Below, piece after piece: positions 32,264 through 41,547 of a stretch of DNA of 64,000 bases. Position 1 is the first letter of the stretch, and each line of letters starts with the position of its first letter. Made by a program: the position numbers and the translations under genes. Source of the stretch: an uncultured Anaerolineae bacterium (lineage in GTDB: Bacteria; Chloroflexota; Anaerolineae; J036; Brachytrichaceae); assembly GCA_937959265.1 (NCBI GenBank), contig CALGMA010000020.1, forward strand, positions 82,473 through 146,472. Reading direction: 5' to 3'. The notes beneath the pieces were generated by a model. The model did not search any database and was not told where the DNA came from. It saw only the letters and a program-made list of their open reading frames with translations.

Positions 32264-33586
32264 TCACGTCAATTCTGCCAGGGCTTCTACCAGCGCGTCA
32301 ATCTCCTCGCGCGTGTTCGTCTCGGTGCAGCACAGCAGCATGTGATCTTGCAGTTCGGGGTAGTCCTGACCCAAGTCGTAGCCGCCGATGATGTCATGCT
32401 CATCGAGCAGATAGTCGTTGATCTCCTTCACCGGCGCGGGACAGGCGACGACGAACTCGTTGAAGAAGGGTTTGTCCGTCCAGACGCGCCAGCCGTCCAG
32501 CTTGCCGATTTGGTCGGCGGCATAGTGCGCTTTCTGGTAGCACAGGTTCGCGGCCTGGCGCAAGCCCTGCTTGCCCATCACGCTCATGTAGACGCAAGCG
32601 GCCAGTGCCATCAACCCCTGGTTGGTGCAGATGTTGCTGGTGGCTTTCTCTCGGCGAATGTCTTGCTCGCGCGTCTTGAGGGTGAGCACATAGCCGCGCT
32701 TGCCCTCGCGATCTACCGTCTCGCCGACGATCCGGCCGGGGATGCGGCGCATGAATTCGCGGCGGGTGCAGAAGAAGCCGAGATACGGTCCGCCGAAGTT
32801 CAGCGGGATGCCAAGCGGCTGGCCTTCTCCGGTGACGACATCTGCGCCATACTCTGCCGGCGGTTTGAACAGGCCGAGGGAGATCGGATTTACCACGACG
32901 ACGAATATCGCGCCGGCGGCGTGGATGCGATCGGCCAGGCCGGTGACCTCCTCGAACTGGCCGAAGAAATTCGGATTCTGAATGCAAACGCAGGCAGTGT
33001 TCAGGTCAATCGGGTCGGTCAGGGTTGTCGGGTCGCCCTCGATGATCTCGATGTTAGGGTGAAACTGCGTGTAGGTTCGGAGCACCCGGCGGTAATGCGG
33101 GTGAACAGCGCGCGAGATGATCACTTTGCGACGCTGCGTGATGGCCATGCTCATCAACACGGCTTCGGCAAACGCTGTCGCGCCGTCGTAGTGAGAAGCG
33201 GTGCTGATCTCCATGCCGGTCAGCGCGCTCATCATGCTCTGGAACTCGAAGATGGCCTGCAGCGTGCCCTGGCTGACCTCCGGTTGATAGGGCGTATAGG
33301 CGGTGAAGAACTCGCCGCGCCGGATGATGTGGTCCACTAGGCTGGGGATGTAATGGTTGTAGGCGCCGGCGCCGAGGAAGCAAGCGTGATGGTTCACGTC
33401 GGCGTTCGCGTCGGCCAGCGCTCCCAGCTCCCACATCGCCTCCATCTCGGTCACGGCGTCGGGTAAGTTTAGCCGGGGGAAGCGGAATTTCTCGGGGATC
33501 GCCTCGAACAGGTCTTCGATGCGTTCGACGCCGATACGCGCGAGCATTTCACGGCGCTCGTCGTCCGTGTGCGGGATATAGTTCAT
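32264..33586 (-). CDS. gcvPA: Glycine dehydrogenase (decarboxylating) subunit 1
   Basis: The protein has 440 residues, the usual size of the split P-protein subunit 1. It starts NYIPHTDDERREMLARIGV and includes FLGAGAYNHYIPSLVDHIIRRGEF and TAYTPYQPEVSQGTLQAIFE, both highly characteristic of GcvPA. The PLP lysine lies on subunit 2, which is not in this window. It decarboxylates glycine and loads the aminomethyl group on lipoylated GcvH. It begins 3 bp after the gcvH stop on the minus strand, forming a gcvH-gcvPA operon. gcvPB and a stand-alone gcvT are absent from the window. Confidence 0.95.
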   Translation of the reverse strand: MNYIPHTDDERREMLARIGVERIEDLFEAIPEKFRFPRLNLPDAVTEMEAMWELGALADANADVNHHACFLGAGAYNHYIPSLVDHIIRRGEFFTAYTPYQPEVSQGTLQAIFEFQSMMSALTGMEISTASHYDGATAFAEAVLMSMAITQRRKVIISRAVHPHYRRVLRTYTQFHPNIEIIEGDPTTLTDPIDLNTACVCIQNPNFFGQFEEVTGLADRIHAAGAIFVVVVNPISLGLFKPPAEYGADVVTGEGQPLGIPLNFGGPYLGFFCTRREFMRRIPGRIVGETVDREGKRGYVLTLKTREQDIRREKATSNICTNQGLMALAACVYMSVMGKQGLRQAANLCYQKAHYAADQIGKLDGWRVWTDKPFFNEFVVACPAPVKEINDYLLDEHDIIGGYDLGQDYPELQDHMLLCCTETNTREEIDALVEALAELT

Positions 33587-33589
33587 GTC

Positions 33590-33985
33590 CTAATTTTCGG
33601 TTTCTTTCAGCAGTTGCGCGTAGGCGTCTGCGTCGAGCAGATTGTCGAACTCGGCGATGTCGTCGGGCTTGATGCGGATCATCCAGCCACCCTGGTAGGG
33701 ATCCTGGTTGATGATCTCCGGCTTGCTCTCGAGTTGGGTGTTCACAGCGGTGATCGTGCCGCTGATGGGCATGTAGACGTCGGAGGCTGCTTTGACCGAC
33801 TCCACCACGCCGAACGCCTCGCCGGCCTTGTACGTTGCGCCGACGCTCGGCAGTTCCACGTAAACCAAATCGTTCATCGCCGATTGCGCGTGGTCGCTGA
33901 TGCCGCACACGATCTCATCACCTTCGATGCGTGCCCATTCGTGGGTTTTTAGATAGCGCGCGGATAGATCAATTTTGGATGCCAT
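33590..33985 (-). CDS. gcvH: Glycine cleavage system H protein
   Basis: The protein has 131 residues. It has the lipoyl-domain hairpin with the modified Lys in VVESVKAASDVYMPISG near residue 64, preceded by KTHEWARIEGDEIVCGISDHAQ. It shuttles the aminomethyl intermediate between P, T and L proteins. It is the first gene of the gcvH-gcvPA unit on the minus strand. The 214-bp region upstream (33986-34199) is shared divergently with the O-antigen ligase gene. I looked there for a glycine riboswitch core and did not see one. Confidence 0.95.
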   Translation of the reverse strand: MASKIDLSARYLKTHEWARIEGDEIVCGISDHAQSAMNDLVYVELPSVGATYKAGEAFGVVESVKAASDVYMPISGTITAVNTQLESKPEIINQDPYQGGWMIRIKPDDIAEFDNLLDADAYAQLLKETEN

Positions 33986-34199
33986 GTCGTTTCTCTCTGT
34001 AAAGTTCGAGGTCGTCCTGTGGGTTGGCGCTATGATGCATAGGCTTGCATGTTATGATGCCTTCCCCTCGTGAATGATACCAAAGCGCTACGGCTGTGCT
34101 AGAGTTTCACAGCTACTTTGAGTGAGGTTCAAGTTGCTCTTGTTGTCGAGGGTAGGATGGGGCATCTGTAACTTCCCGTCAGTTCCGAGGTGACATTGC

Positions 34200-37100
34200 A
34201 TGTCGAGTGTGCTTGCAGCGGCGCAGACCGCCAGCGTAGTATCGGACGTCGAACGCAGTGCGACGGCTGCGCCAGTCGCCTTCGCCAGCCGCCTGAGCGT
34301 CTGGTGTGACCGGCTGATCGAAGCTGGCTGGTTAGCGGCGATCATCGTCGTGCCGTTGTTCTTCAATATCTACTCCAGCCGGGTGTTCGAACCCGACAAG
34401 TTGACCACCCTGCGCTCGATCGCCCTGGTCATGGCTATGGCCTGGGTGGTGAAGTGGATCGAGGAGCTCCGTAACCCGGATCGTGACCGTAGCGTGACCT
34501 GGCGCACACCGCTCGTGTTGCCCACGCTGATCATCGTCGTCGTGTATATGATCAGTACTGCGCTCTCGATCGCGCCCCGCACGAGTCTGCTGGGGTCGTA
34601 TCAGCGCCTGCAGGGCACTTACACCACCTTCGCTTACATCGTGATCTTCCTGATGATCCTACAGGGGATGCGCCGGCGCGCGCAACTGGATCGGTTGCTC
34701 ACGCTTATGATCGTCACCTCGCTGCCGGTCGCGATCTACGGCCTCCTACAGCGCTTACAGCTCGACCCGCTACCGTGGGGTGGCGACACAGTGGAGCGGG
34801 TGGCCGGCAACATGGGTAACTCGATCTTCATCGCCGCCTACCTGGTGATGGCGTTCTTCATTACCTTCTACCGCATCGCCGACAGCTTCGCGTCCATCCT
34901 GCAAAGTGAGCAGCCACGGTGGTCGGATGCCGGGCGTGCTGCGTGTTACATCTTAATCGCGCTGTTCAACGCAATCGTCGTGCTGATCCTGGCGGGCAGC
35001 CGCGGGCCACAGCTCGGCTGGCTGGTCGGCGTGTTGTTCGTCGTGCTGCTGCTGGCGCAACTCGTTCGCCGTCAAAAGGCCCGGCTGCAGCTCACTGTGG
35101 GGTTGATTGGCCTCGGCATCGCCGGGTTGGCTTTTCTGTATTTCATCAACGTTACGCGCAACGACCCGAACTACGAATGGCTGCGCCAGTTTCCGCTCTT
35201 TCGCCGCCTGAGCACTGTATTCACGACGCAAGAGGGCACTAACGCCGTGCGCGTGTTGATTTGGGAAGGCGCAGCCAACTTAGTTGCGCCACACGACCCG
35301 ATTGCCCGGCCGGATGGCACGCCGGATGCTTTCAACGCGATCCGGCCGCTCGTCGGCTATGGACCGGAATCTATGTACGTCGCCTATAACCGCTTCTACC
35401 CGCCGGCACTGGCGAACTTCGAAGCGCGCAACGCCTCACCGGATCGCAGCCACAACGAGACGTGGGATGCGTTGGTCATCACCGGCGTTTTCGGCCTGCT
35501 CGCCTACATGTTCCTGTTCGGCAGCGTGCTCTACTATGGTTTCCGCTGGATCGGGCTGATCGCGTCGCGATTCGAGGCGCGGCTATTCGTCGTGACATGG
35601 ATCGCTGGCGCGGCGGTGTTCGGCTTGGGCGCGATCGCAGCCGGTCATCGAGAGCTGTTCGGCATCGCCGTAGGCGCCGGCGTGGTGTTCGGCCTGACCA
35701 TCTTCCTGTTCGTCAGCGCGATCATCAACGCGCGCCGCGGTGATGACGAGGCGTTGCCCATTCGGCTTTCGCTGCGCGATCAGTTGTTGCTCATCGCCCT
35801 TGTTTCCACTGTCATCGCCCACTTCGTCGAGATTCACACCGGCATCGCCATCGCGGCGACCCGGACATATTTCTGGGCATTGATCGGCGTGATGGTCGTG
35901 GTGGGTGCCGGCTTGCTGCGGAGCGACGCACCGGAGGTGGCGGATAGTAAGCCGGAAGCTGAAGCCGTTGTGGTGAAACCTGCCGCATCGGTGAACGCTG
36001 GTTTGGGGGATAGTCGTCAGGGTGCAGGCGGCACGCGGCGACAACGTCGCGCTGCTGCACAGCGCGCGGCTGCAGCACGGCGCACAACAGTGTCGGCCGG
36101 ACGCGGCTTCGTGCTGCCTGGATGGTTCGCTACCGTCGCTGCCTATGGGTTGTTCCTGGGCCTGATCCTTGGCATCATGGCCTTTGATTTCACCAACAAT
36201 ATCGAACGCAGCACTGCTGCCGGCCAGGTCTTCATCAATGCGCTGACCCGTGTGAAGGGGCAACCCAGCCTCGGTGTGCTGGCGATGTTCCTCATCACGC
36301 TCATCGTCGGCATCGCGATTGTTCTGGCCGAGCTGCGGTCGGGTGGCGTACTGCGCGACAACGAACACACGGTGGCCGCCGGCGCGCTCATTGCTTCGAT
36401 TGCTGCGTTCGTGTGGGTGGCGTTCGGCACGTTCATCGCTGGCCGCCTGGTGGCATTCTTCACCACTCAGCAAAACTCGGTCAGCAGCGTGCTTGGCATT
36501 GCCGATCAGTTGGCTGCTTTCCCGGCCTACGTGTATCTGTTGATCGTCGCGGTGATGATCGGCAGCGCCTTCTTGTTGCGCAGCGAAGAGTCGGTTTTGC
36601 CACCGCGAGGCGCTTCCTACGCCGGCCTGACCGGGCTGTTCGTCGGTATGATTGCTGTGCCCATTGCCATCGCCTACAGCAACCTGCAGCCGATTGCTGC
36701 CGACATCGTCTACAAGCAGGCCAACCCCTGGGATCAACAAGGCGCGAGCGAGTTGGTGCAAGGCAGCGGCATTCAGGGCTGGGATCTGGCTATCGAGCAT
36801 TACCGCCGTTCGATCCAGCTTGCGCCGAACGAGGACTTCTACTATCTGTGGCTGGGCCGAGCGTTGTTGGAAAAGGCGAAAACCACGCCGAACCCATCGC
36901 AGGCCAAAACCATCCCTGAAGATGCGCCGTTCACGCGTATCATCGGGGATGAGCCCCAGAACTGGAATCGCCCCTATGGCTCCAACGAGTTGCCCTCCGC
37001 CAGCCTGAGCCGCCAGGACCTGCTTACGGCGGCACGCATCATCTTGGAGGAAGCGCGCATCATCAACCCGTTCAACACCGATCACAGCGCCAACCTGGCC

Positions 37101-37769
37101 CGCATGTGGCAGCAGTCGGGCGACATCGTCCGGGCGGAGCTGGATGTAGCGCGCATGCAGGCGAACCCGGATCCGGCATACATCGCCGAACTGGAGGCTG
37201 ATGCGCAGCGTCGCTACGAGAATGCTTCGCAGGAGTATGCGACGGCCACTCGCCTGAGCCCGAACAACGCACAGTTGTGGAACGAGTGGGCGAGCCTGTA
37301 TCTCTCCCGGCTGGGCAACCTGGAGGAAGCGAAGATCCGGCTCGACCGATCGCTCATGCTCGACAAGAAATTCAGCCAGACGTATCTGCTGCGCGCTGCG
37401 TGGCATCTGGAGAAGGCGCGCACGCTCGACCGGCAGGTGAACCCGACCGAATGGCGCGCCGAATTGGAGAACGCCCGCAAAGAGCTGAACCAGGCGGTGA
37501 CCGTGGACCCGAATGCACTCCAGGCATATCAGGAGCTGGCGCGCACGGCGCTGGATTTGGGCGACACGCCGGCTGCGATCAGCGCGATGCAGGCTTTGTT
37601 GGCGCGTAACCCGAACGACTGGAACACGCTCAAGAACCTAGCCGTGCTCTATAGTGACACGAGCCAGATCACGCTGGCGGTTGAATATGCCCGGCGTGCG
37701 CTCGCACTAGCGCCGGCAGATCAGCAACTTGTGCTGGAATCGTTTATTCGGCAGCTCGGCTCACCCTGA
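34200..37769 (+). CDS. O-antigen ligase/polymerase-type membrane protein with C-terminal TPR domain
   Basis: The protein has 1189 residues. The first about 560 residues are multi-spanning (for example WLAAIIVVPLFFNIYSSRVF, LPTLIIVVVYMISTALSI, ACYILIALFNAIVVLILAGSRGP). They include the Wzy_C/O-antigen ligase signature region NETWDALVITGVFGLLAYM. A basic, Ala/Arg-rich cytoplasmic insert (about 590-640) separates them from a second membrane block. From about residue 855 to the end the protein is soluble, with tetratricopeptide-like repeats (ARRALALAPADQ, AYQELARTALDLGDTPAAI). The protein probably polymerises or ligates surface glycan, the TPR tail perhaps binding partners. It is the first gene of the polysaccharide region. 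Confidence 0.8.
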   Translation: MSSVLAAAQTASVVSDVERSATAAPVAFASRLSVWCDRLIEAGWLAAIIVVPLFFNIYSSRVFEPDKLTTLRSIALVMAMAWVVKWIEELRNPDRDRSVTWRTPLVLPTLIIVVVYMISTALSIAPRTSLLGSYQRLQGTYTTFAYIVIFLMILQGMRRRAQLDRLLTLMIVTSLPVAIYGLLQRLQLDPLPWGGDTVERVAGNMGNSIFIAAYLVMAFFITFYRIADSFASILQSEQPRWSDAGRAACYILIALFNAIVVLILAGSRGPQLGWLVGVLFVVLLLAQLVRRQKARLQLTVGLIGLGIAGLAFLYFINVTRNDPNYEWLRQFPLFRRLSTVFTTQEGTNAVRVLIWEGAANLVAPHDPIARPDGTPDAFNAIRPLVGYGPESMYVAYNRFYPPALANFEARNASPDRSHNETWDALVITGVFGLLAYMFLFGSVLYYGFRWIGLIASRFEARLFVVTWIAGAAVFGLGAIAAGHRELFGIAVGAGVVFGLTIFLFVSAIINARRGDDEALPIRLSLRDQLLLIALVSTVIAHFVEIHTGIAIAATRTYFWALIGVMVVVGAGLLRSDAPEVADSKPEAEAVVVKPAASVNAGLGDSRQGAGGTRRQRRAAAQRAAAARRTTVSAGRGFVLPGWFATVAAYGLFLGLILGIMAFDFTNNIERSTAAGQVFINALTRVKGQPSLGVLAMFLITLIVGIAIVLAELRSGGVLRDNEHTVAAGALIASIAAFVWVAFGTFIAGRLVAFFTTQQNSVSSVLGIADQLAAFPAYVYLLIVAVMIGSAFLLRSEESVLPPRGASYAGLTGLFVGMIAVPIAIAYSNLQPIAADIVYKQANPWDQQGASELVQGSGIQGWDLAIEHYRRSIQLAPNEDFYYLWLGRALLEKAKTTPNPSQAKTIPEDAPFTRIIGDEPQNWNRPYGSNELPSASLSRQDLLTAARIILEEARIINPFNTDHSANLARMWQQSGDIVRAELDVARMQANPDPAYIAELEADAQRRYENASQEYATATRLSPNNAQLWNEWASLYLSRLGNLEEAKIRLDRSLMLDKKFSQTYLLRAAWHLEKARTLDRQVNPTEWRAELENARKELNQAVTVDPNALQAYQELARTALDLGDTPAAISAMQALLARNPNDWNTLKNLAVLYSDTSQITLAVEYARRALALAPADQQLVLESFIRQLGSP

Positions 37770-37815
37770 GCAGCCAGCTCACAGCTCATAGTTTGAAGCC
37801 CACAGCCTAAACACG

Positions 37816-38913
37816 ATGGTCGAACTCCTTCTCCTCTTCTTCGGCGCGCTGGTGATCACCATTGCCGCCACGCCGGTAAGCAAGTGGCTCGCGCCGCGCG
37901 TCGGTATGGTCGCCCAGCCGCGCGCGCGCGACATCCACACCAGGCCAGTGCCAAAGCTGGGTGGGCTGGCCATCCTGCTCAGCGTGCTGATGGCAGCGCT
38001 GATCTTAGGCCGCTGGCTGGAGTTCCAGCAATTTGCGGCCATCGTCGTGGCGGCAGCGCTGATGTCGTTCATGGGACTTGTGGACGATCGCTTCAACCTC
38101 AACGCCTACATCAAACTGGTCATCCAGGTGTGCGCTGCGGTGATGGTCTATCTGTTCGGCGTGCGCGTCATGATGTTCAGCAACCCATTTCTGGATGCGT
38201 TTCTCACCGTGGTCTGGATCGTCGGCATTACCAATGCCATGAACTTTCTGGACAACATGGACGGTCTGCTGGCTGGCGTCAGCGCCGTGATTTCGTCCTT
38301 CTTCTTGGTGTTGGCCATCATCAACGGGCAATACCTGGTCGGCCTGCTCAGCGCGGCGGTCCTGGGCGCATGCGTCGGATTTTTGGTGTGGAACTTCAAC
38401 CCGGCGAGCGTGTTCATGGGCGATTCGGGCAGCATGTTCCTTGGTTTCCTGTTGGCATGCGTCGCCGTCAAGCTGCGCTTCCTGGGTCAAAGCCCGATCG
38501 TTTCTTGGATGGTGCCAGTGATCCTGATGGGCTTGCCGATCTTCGATATGACGCTGGCGACCCTCTCGCGGCTGAGACGCGGCAAAAACCCCCTCACGTC
38601 ACCGGGCAAAGATCACACTTCGCACCGCATCGCCAATCACGGCTTCAGCCGGCGCGAAGCGGTGATGATCCTCTATCTGGTGTGTGGCGCGCTCGGCATC
38701 ACGGCGGTCATCGCTTCGGTCGCCAACGTCTGGGCCAACCTGATCATCGCCGCTGCACTGTTGGTCGTGGGGGGATATATGCTGTGGTTCATGGAGTTTG
38801 GACCTTGGAAGCTGACAACGATCGACTGGGAACGTCCGGAGCCGGGAGTGCCCTCCGGCGTGCTGCGGCCCGTTCCGTCGCCTACCGAACCGATCAGCGC
38901 ATCGCAGTCCTAG
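37816..38913 (+). CDS. WecA/MraY-family undecaprenyl-phosphate sugar-1-phosphate transferase
   Basis: The protein has 365 residues and about ten membrane spans. Family motifs: RDIHTRPVPKLGGLAILLS near residue 38, SFMGLVDDRFNLN (the DD pair), AMNFLDNMDGLLAGVSA, VFMGDSGSMFLGF and the cytoplasmic loop GKDHTSHRIANHG. It moves a sugar-1-phosphate (often GlcNAc-1-P) from its UDP form to undecaprenyl phosphate, starting surface glycan synthesis. It follows the ligase gene by 46 bp. Its 3' end overlaps the reading frame of the next gene in a different frame. Confidence 0.9.
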   Translation: MVELLLLFFGALVITIAATPVSKWLAPRVGMVAQPRARDIHTRPVPKLGGLAILLSVLMAALILGRWLEFQQFAAIVVAAALMSFMGLVDDRFNLNAYIKLVIQVCAAVMVYLFGVRVMMFSNPFLDAFLTVVWIVGITNAMNFLDNMDGLLAGVSAVISSFFLVLAIINGQYLVGLLSAAVLGACVGFLVWNFNPASVFMGDSGSMFLGFLLACVAVKLRFLGQSPIVSWMVPVILMGLPIFDMTLATLSRLRRGKNPLTSPGKDHTSHRIANHGFSRREAVMILYLVCGALGITAVIASVANVWANLIIAAALLVVGGYMLWFMEFGPWKLTTIDWERPEPGVPSGVLRPVPSPTEPISASQS

Positions 38914-40196
38914 GGTTGGGCTACGTCGGCCTGCCTTTGGCAATAGCGTTTGCCAAGGCTGGCCGGAGCGTCATCGGTGTAGACGTGGATGCGCGCAAGG
39001 TGGCGCAACTCAACGCCGGCAAGAGCTACATCGCCGATGTGCCTGGCGAAGACATCGCGCAGGTCGTGCAGACCAGCACATTCACTGCCTCGAGCAGCTA
39101 CGACATCTTGCGCGACTGCGACGTGATCTTCATTTGCGTGCCGACCCCCTTCGACGCTATGCGTGCGCCGGATCTCTCATACGTGGTCGGTGCAGCCGAA
39201 GGCATCCAGTCCCGCCTCTCCAAGGGGCAACTGGTTATCCTGCAGAGTACGACCTATCCCGGCACGACCCAGGAGATCGTACAACCCATACTTGAGCGCA
39301 GCGGCCTAAGAGCAGGCGTGGACTTCGACCTGGCTTTCTGCCCCGAACGCATTGACCCCGGCCGCACCGATTGGACTGTGGCGAATACACCCAAGGTAGT
39401 CGGCGGGGTGACGCACGAGAGCACGCAGCGCGCGGCCGTTGTGCTAGGCGCACTGGGCGCGCCGGTATATTGTGTGTCGTCGCCGCGAACAGCCGAGATG
39501 ACCAAACTGCTGGAGAACATCTTTCGTTCGGTCAACATCGCGCTGGTGAACGAGTTGGCGTTGCTGAGCGAGCGCATGGGCATTGATATCTGGGAAGTGA
39601 TCGAAGCGGCCAAGACCAAGCCTTTCGGTTTCATGCCCTTCACGCCAGGAGCGGGGGTAGGCGGACACTGCATCGGCGTAGATCCCTACTACCTGTCCTG
39701 GAAAGCGCGCGAGTATGACTTCTACACCAAGTTCATCGAGCTGGCTGCCGAGATGAACCAGAGCATGCCCTTCCACGTCGTAGATTTGATCGAGCAAGCG
39801 CTGGACCGGTTGCACATTGCTCTGCGTGATGCAACGGTGATGGTGCTAGGTGTAGCCTTCAAGCGCGACGTGGACGATCCGCGCAACTCACCGGCCGGGC
39901 GCGTGATCGAGTTGTTGCTGCGGCGCGGTGCCAAAGTCATGTATCACGATCCGTATGTGCCGCGCTTCCACGTCGGCGGCAACGTTTTCTATCATGAGCC
40001 GGTCGCGCTGTTGTCTCAGCCCTTGAGCGAGTCGAATTTGCGCAAAACGCACTGTGCTGTGATCGTTACCGGCCACCGCGCAGTGGATTACGGGTTCGTA
40101 GTGCGCACCGCACCGTCAGTGGTAGATTGTTGCAACGCGACCGTGGCGGTGGACGGTGATAAGCGCCATGTAGTGCGTTTGGGTGTGGGGCGCTGA
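38805..40196 (+). CDS. UDP-sugar dehydrogenase (UDP-N-acetylmannosamine/UDP-glucose dehydrogenase family), start unclear
   Basis: The core starts RIAVLGLGYVGLPLAIAFAK, the NAD motif. It contains FICVPTPFD, LQSTTYPGTTQEI, FCPERIDPG, TAEMTKLLENIFRSVNIALVNE, GGHCIGVDPYYLSWKA (catalytic Cys) and VAFKRDVDDPRNSPA. This pattern is closest to UDP-N-acetyl-D-glucosamine/mannosamine dehydrogenases. The open frame extends to 37884, but that part is the shadow of the transferase gene. No ATG or GTG lies near the expected N-terminus. The nearest in-frame candidate is TTG 38805, which overlaps the transferase by 109 bp; a CTG start or a sequence error is possible. The length of about 463 is slightly long for the family. 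Confidence 0.8.
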   Translation: MEADNDRLGTSGAGSALRRAAARSVAYRTDQRIAVLGLGYVGLPLAIAFAKAGRSVIGVDVDARKVAQLNAGKSYIADVPGEDIAQVVQTSTFTASSSYDILRDCDVIFICVPTPFDAMRAPDLSYVVGAAEGIQSRLSKGQLVILQSTTYPGTTQEIVQPILERSGLRAGVDFDLAFCPERIDPGRTDWTVANTPKVVGGVTHESTQRAAVVLGALGAPVYCVSSPRTAEMTKLLENIFRSVNIALVNELALLSERMGIDIWEVIEAAKTKPFGFMPFTPGAGVGGHCIGVDPYYLSWKAREYDFYTKFIELAAEMNQSMPFHVVDLIEQALDRLHIALRDATVMVLGVAFKRDVDDPRNSPAGRVIELLLRRGAKVMYHDPYVPRFHVGGNVFYHEPVALLSQPLSESNLRKTHCAVIVTGHRAVDYGFVVRTAPSVVDCCNATVAVDGDKRHVVRLGVGR

Positions 40197-40267
40197 TCGC
40201 GCAGCCGGTTGGGTGCGCAATTCGGTGTGTGCTCTGGCCGACCGGGTGCGACTAATAACGACGACGG

Positions 40268-41380
40268 ATGAATGCCGAACTGCCGTATTACCTGGCCTTC
40301 GCCCGCGTGAAGGGCATCGGCGCTGCGCGTATTCGAAAGCTGAAGGCGCACTTTGGCTCGCTGCAGCTCGCTTGGTCTGCTGGCGAATGCGACCTTGCGG
40401 CGGCCGGCCTGGATGCCAAAGCGATCGAAACACTGGCGCGCGCGCGTCGGAGCATCATCCCAGAACAAGAGGTCGAACGCTTAGCAAGTGTCGGTGCGAC
40501 GGCGACCACCTGGGAAGATGCTGGCTATCCTAAGCTGCTGCGGGAAGTGGCCGACCCGCCGCCCGTGTTGTTCGTGAAGGGCACACTGAGCGAGTCCGAT
40601 GCGTGGGCGGTGGGCATCGTCGGCACGCGCCGCGCGACGGTGTATGGCCGAGAGGTGACGGAGATGCTGGCCGGCGAATTGGCACGTAACAACATCACTA
40701 TCGTCAGTGGTATGGCGCGTGGAATTGACGCGATCGCCCATGAGGCGGCGCTGAAGGCCGGCGGCCGCACCCTGGCTGTGCTGGGCTGTGGTGTGGATGT
40801 GGTGTATCCGCCCGAACATCGCAAGCTGGCGCAACAGATTGCTGAGAACGGTGCACTGGTCAGCGACTATCCCCTTGGCACGTCGCCGGATGCGTTGAAC
40901 TTCCCGCCGCGCAATCGCATCATCAGCGGACTGAGCCTGGGGGTGGTGGTGGTCGAGGCCGACGAGCGCAGCGGCGCGCTGATCACCGCTGAGTTTGCTG
41001 CCGACCAGGGTCGCGACGTGTTCGCCGTGCCGGGTAACATCTTCAACCGCACCAGCCGCGGAACCAACCGGCTGATTCAACAGGGCGCGCACATCGTGCT
41101 CGATGTGCAGAGCATCCTGGAGGAGCTGAACCTCAATATGGTGGCGGATCGCGTGGAGGTCGAAGCGGCAGTGCCGGAAAACGACACCGAGCGAGAGATT
41201 CTGGCGCGTCTCTCTCACGAACCGACGCAGGTGAACGAGTTGGTGCGCGCGCTGGCGATGTCTGCCGCTGATGTTGCAGCCACGCTGGCGCTCATGGAAT
41301 TGAAAGGGCTGGTGCGCCAGGCGACCGGCACCAGCTACGTGCTGGCGCGCGAAGCGCGTGCAGTGTATCGGGTGGATTGA
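40268..41380 (+). CDS. dprA: DNA processing protein DprA
   Basis: The protein has 370 residues. An N-terminal SAM-like helix-hairpin region (LAFARVKGIGAARIRKL) is followed by the Rossmann-like DprA core. That core contains AVGIVGTRRATVYGREVT, IVSGMARGIDAIAHEAAL, LAVLGCGVDVVYPPEHRKL and FPPRNRIISGLSLGVVVVEA. It ends with a winged helix (LARLSHEPTQVNELVRALAM). DprA loads RecA onto incoming single-stranded DNA during transformation. It sits inside a surface-polysaccharide region without competence genes around it. The start ATG 40268 follows the dehydrogenase by 71 bp. Confidence 0.95.
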   Translation: MNAELPYYLAFARVKGIGAARIRKLKAHFGSLQLAWSAGECDLAAAGLDAKAIETLARARRSIIPEQEVERLASVGATATTWEDAGYPKLLREVADPPPVLFVKGTLSESDAWAVGIVGTRRATVYGREVTEMLAGELARNNITIVSGMARGIDAIAHEAALKAGGRTLAVLGCGVDVVYPPEHRKLAQQIAENGALVSDYPLGTSPDALNFPPRNRIISGLSLGVVVVEADERSGALITAEFAADQGRDVFAVPGNIFNRTSRGTNRLIQQGAHIVLDVQSILEELNLNMVADRVEVEAAVPENDTEREILARLSHEPTQVNELVRALAMSAADVAATLALMELKGLVRQATGTSYVLAREARAVYRVD

Positions 41381-41547
41381 AAGTCAGGGGACAGAAATCG
41401 GAGATGAGGGGGCAAAGGTCAAGGCTTGAAGCAAGGACCAGATACTGAGAAGGGGGAATGCCAGTTAGCCCTGACCCTTATTAGTCACAACGGTTGGTCC
41501 ACCGTCAATCATTGCTCGTCAATCAGCAATCACCATCTATTCGAGAC

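Noticed and set aside
33986-34199. Glycine riboswitch upstream of gcvH
   Set aside because: I read the minus strand of this gap for the conserved core and did not find it.
35583-37406. 607-residue minus-strand ORF inside the O-antigen ligase gene
   Set aside because: Low-complexity shadow of a GC-rich gene; the + strand has clear membrane and TPR structure.
37884-38804. Long N-terminal extension of the UDP-sugar dehydrogenase ORF
   Set aside because: This part is the out-of-frame shadow of the WecA/MraY-type gene; only the sequence after about 38805 matches the dehydrogenase.
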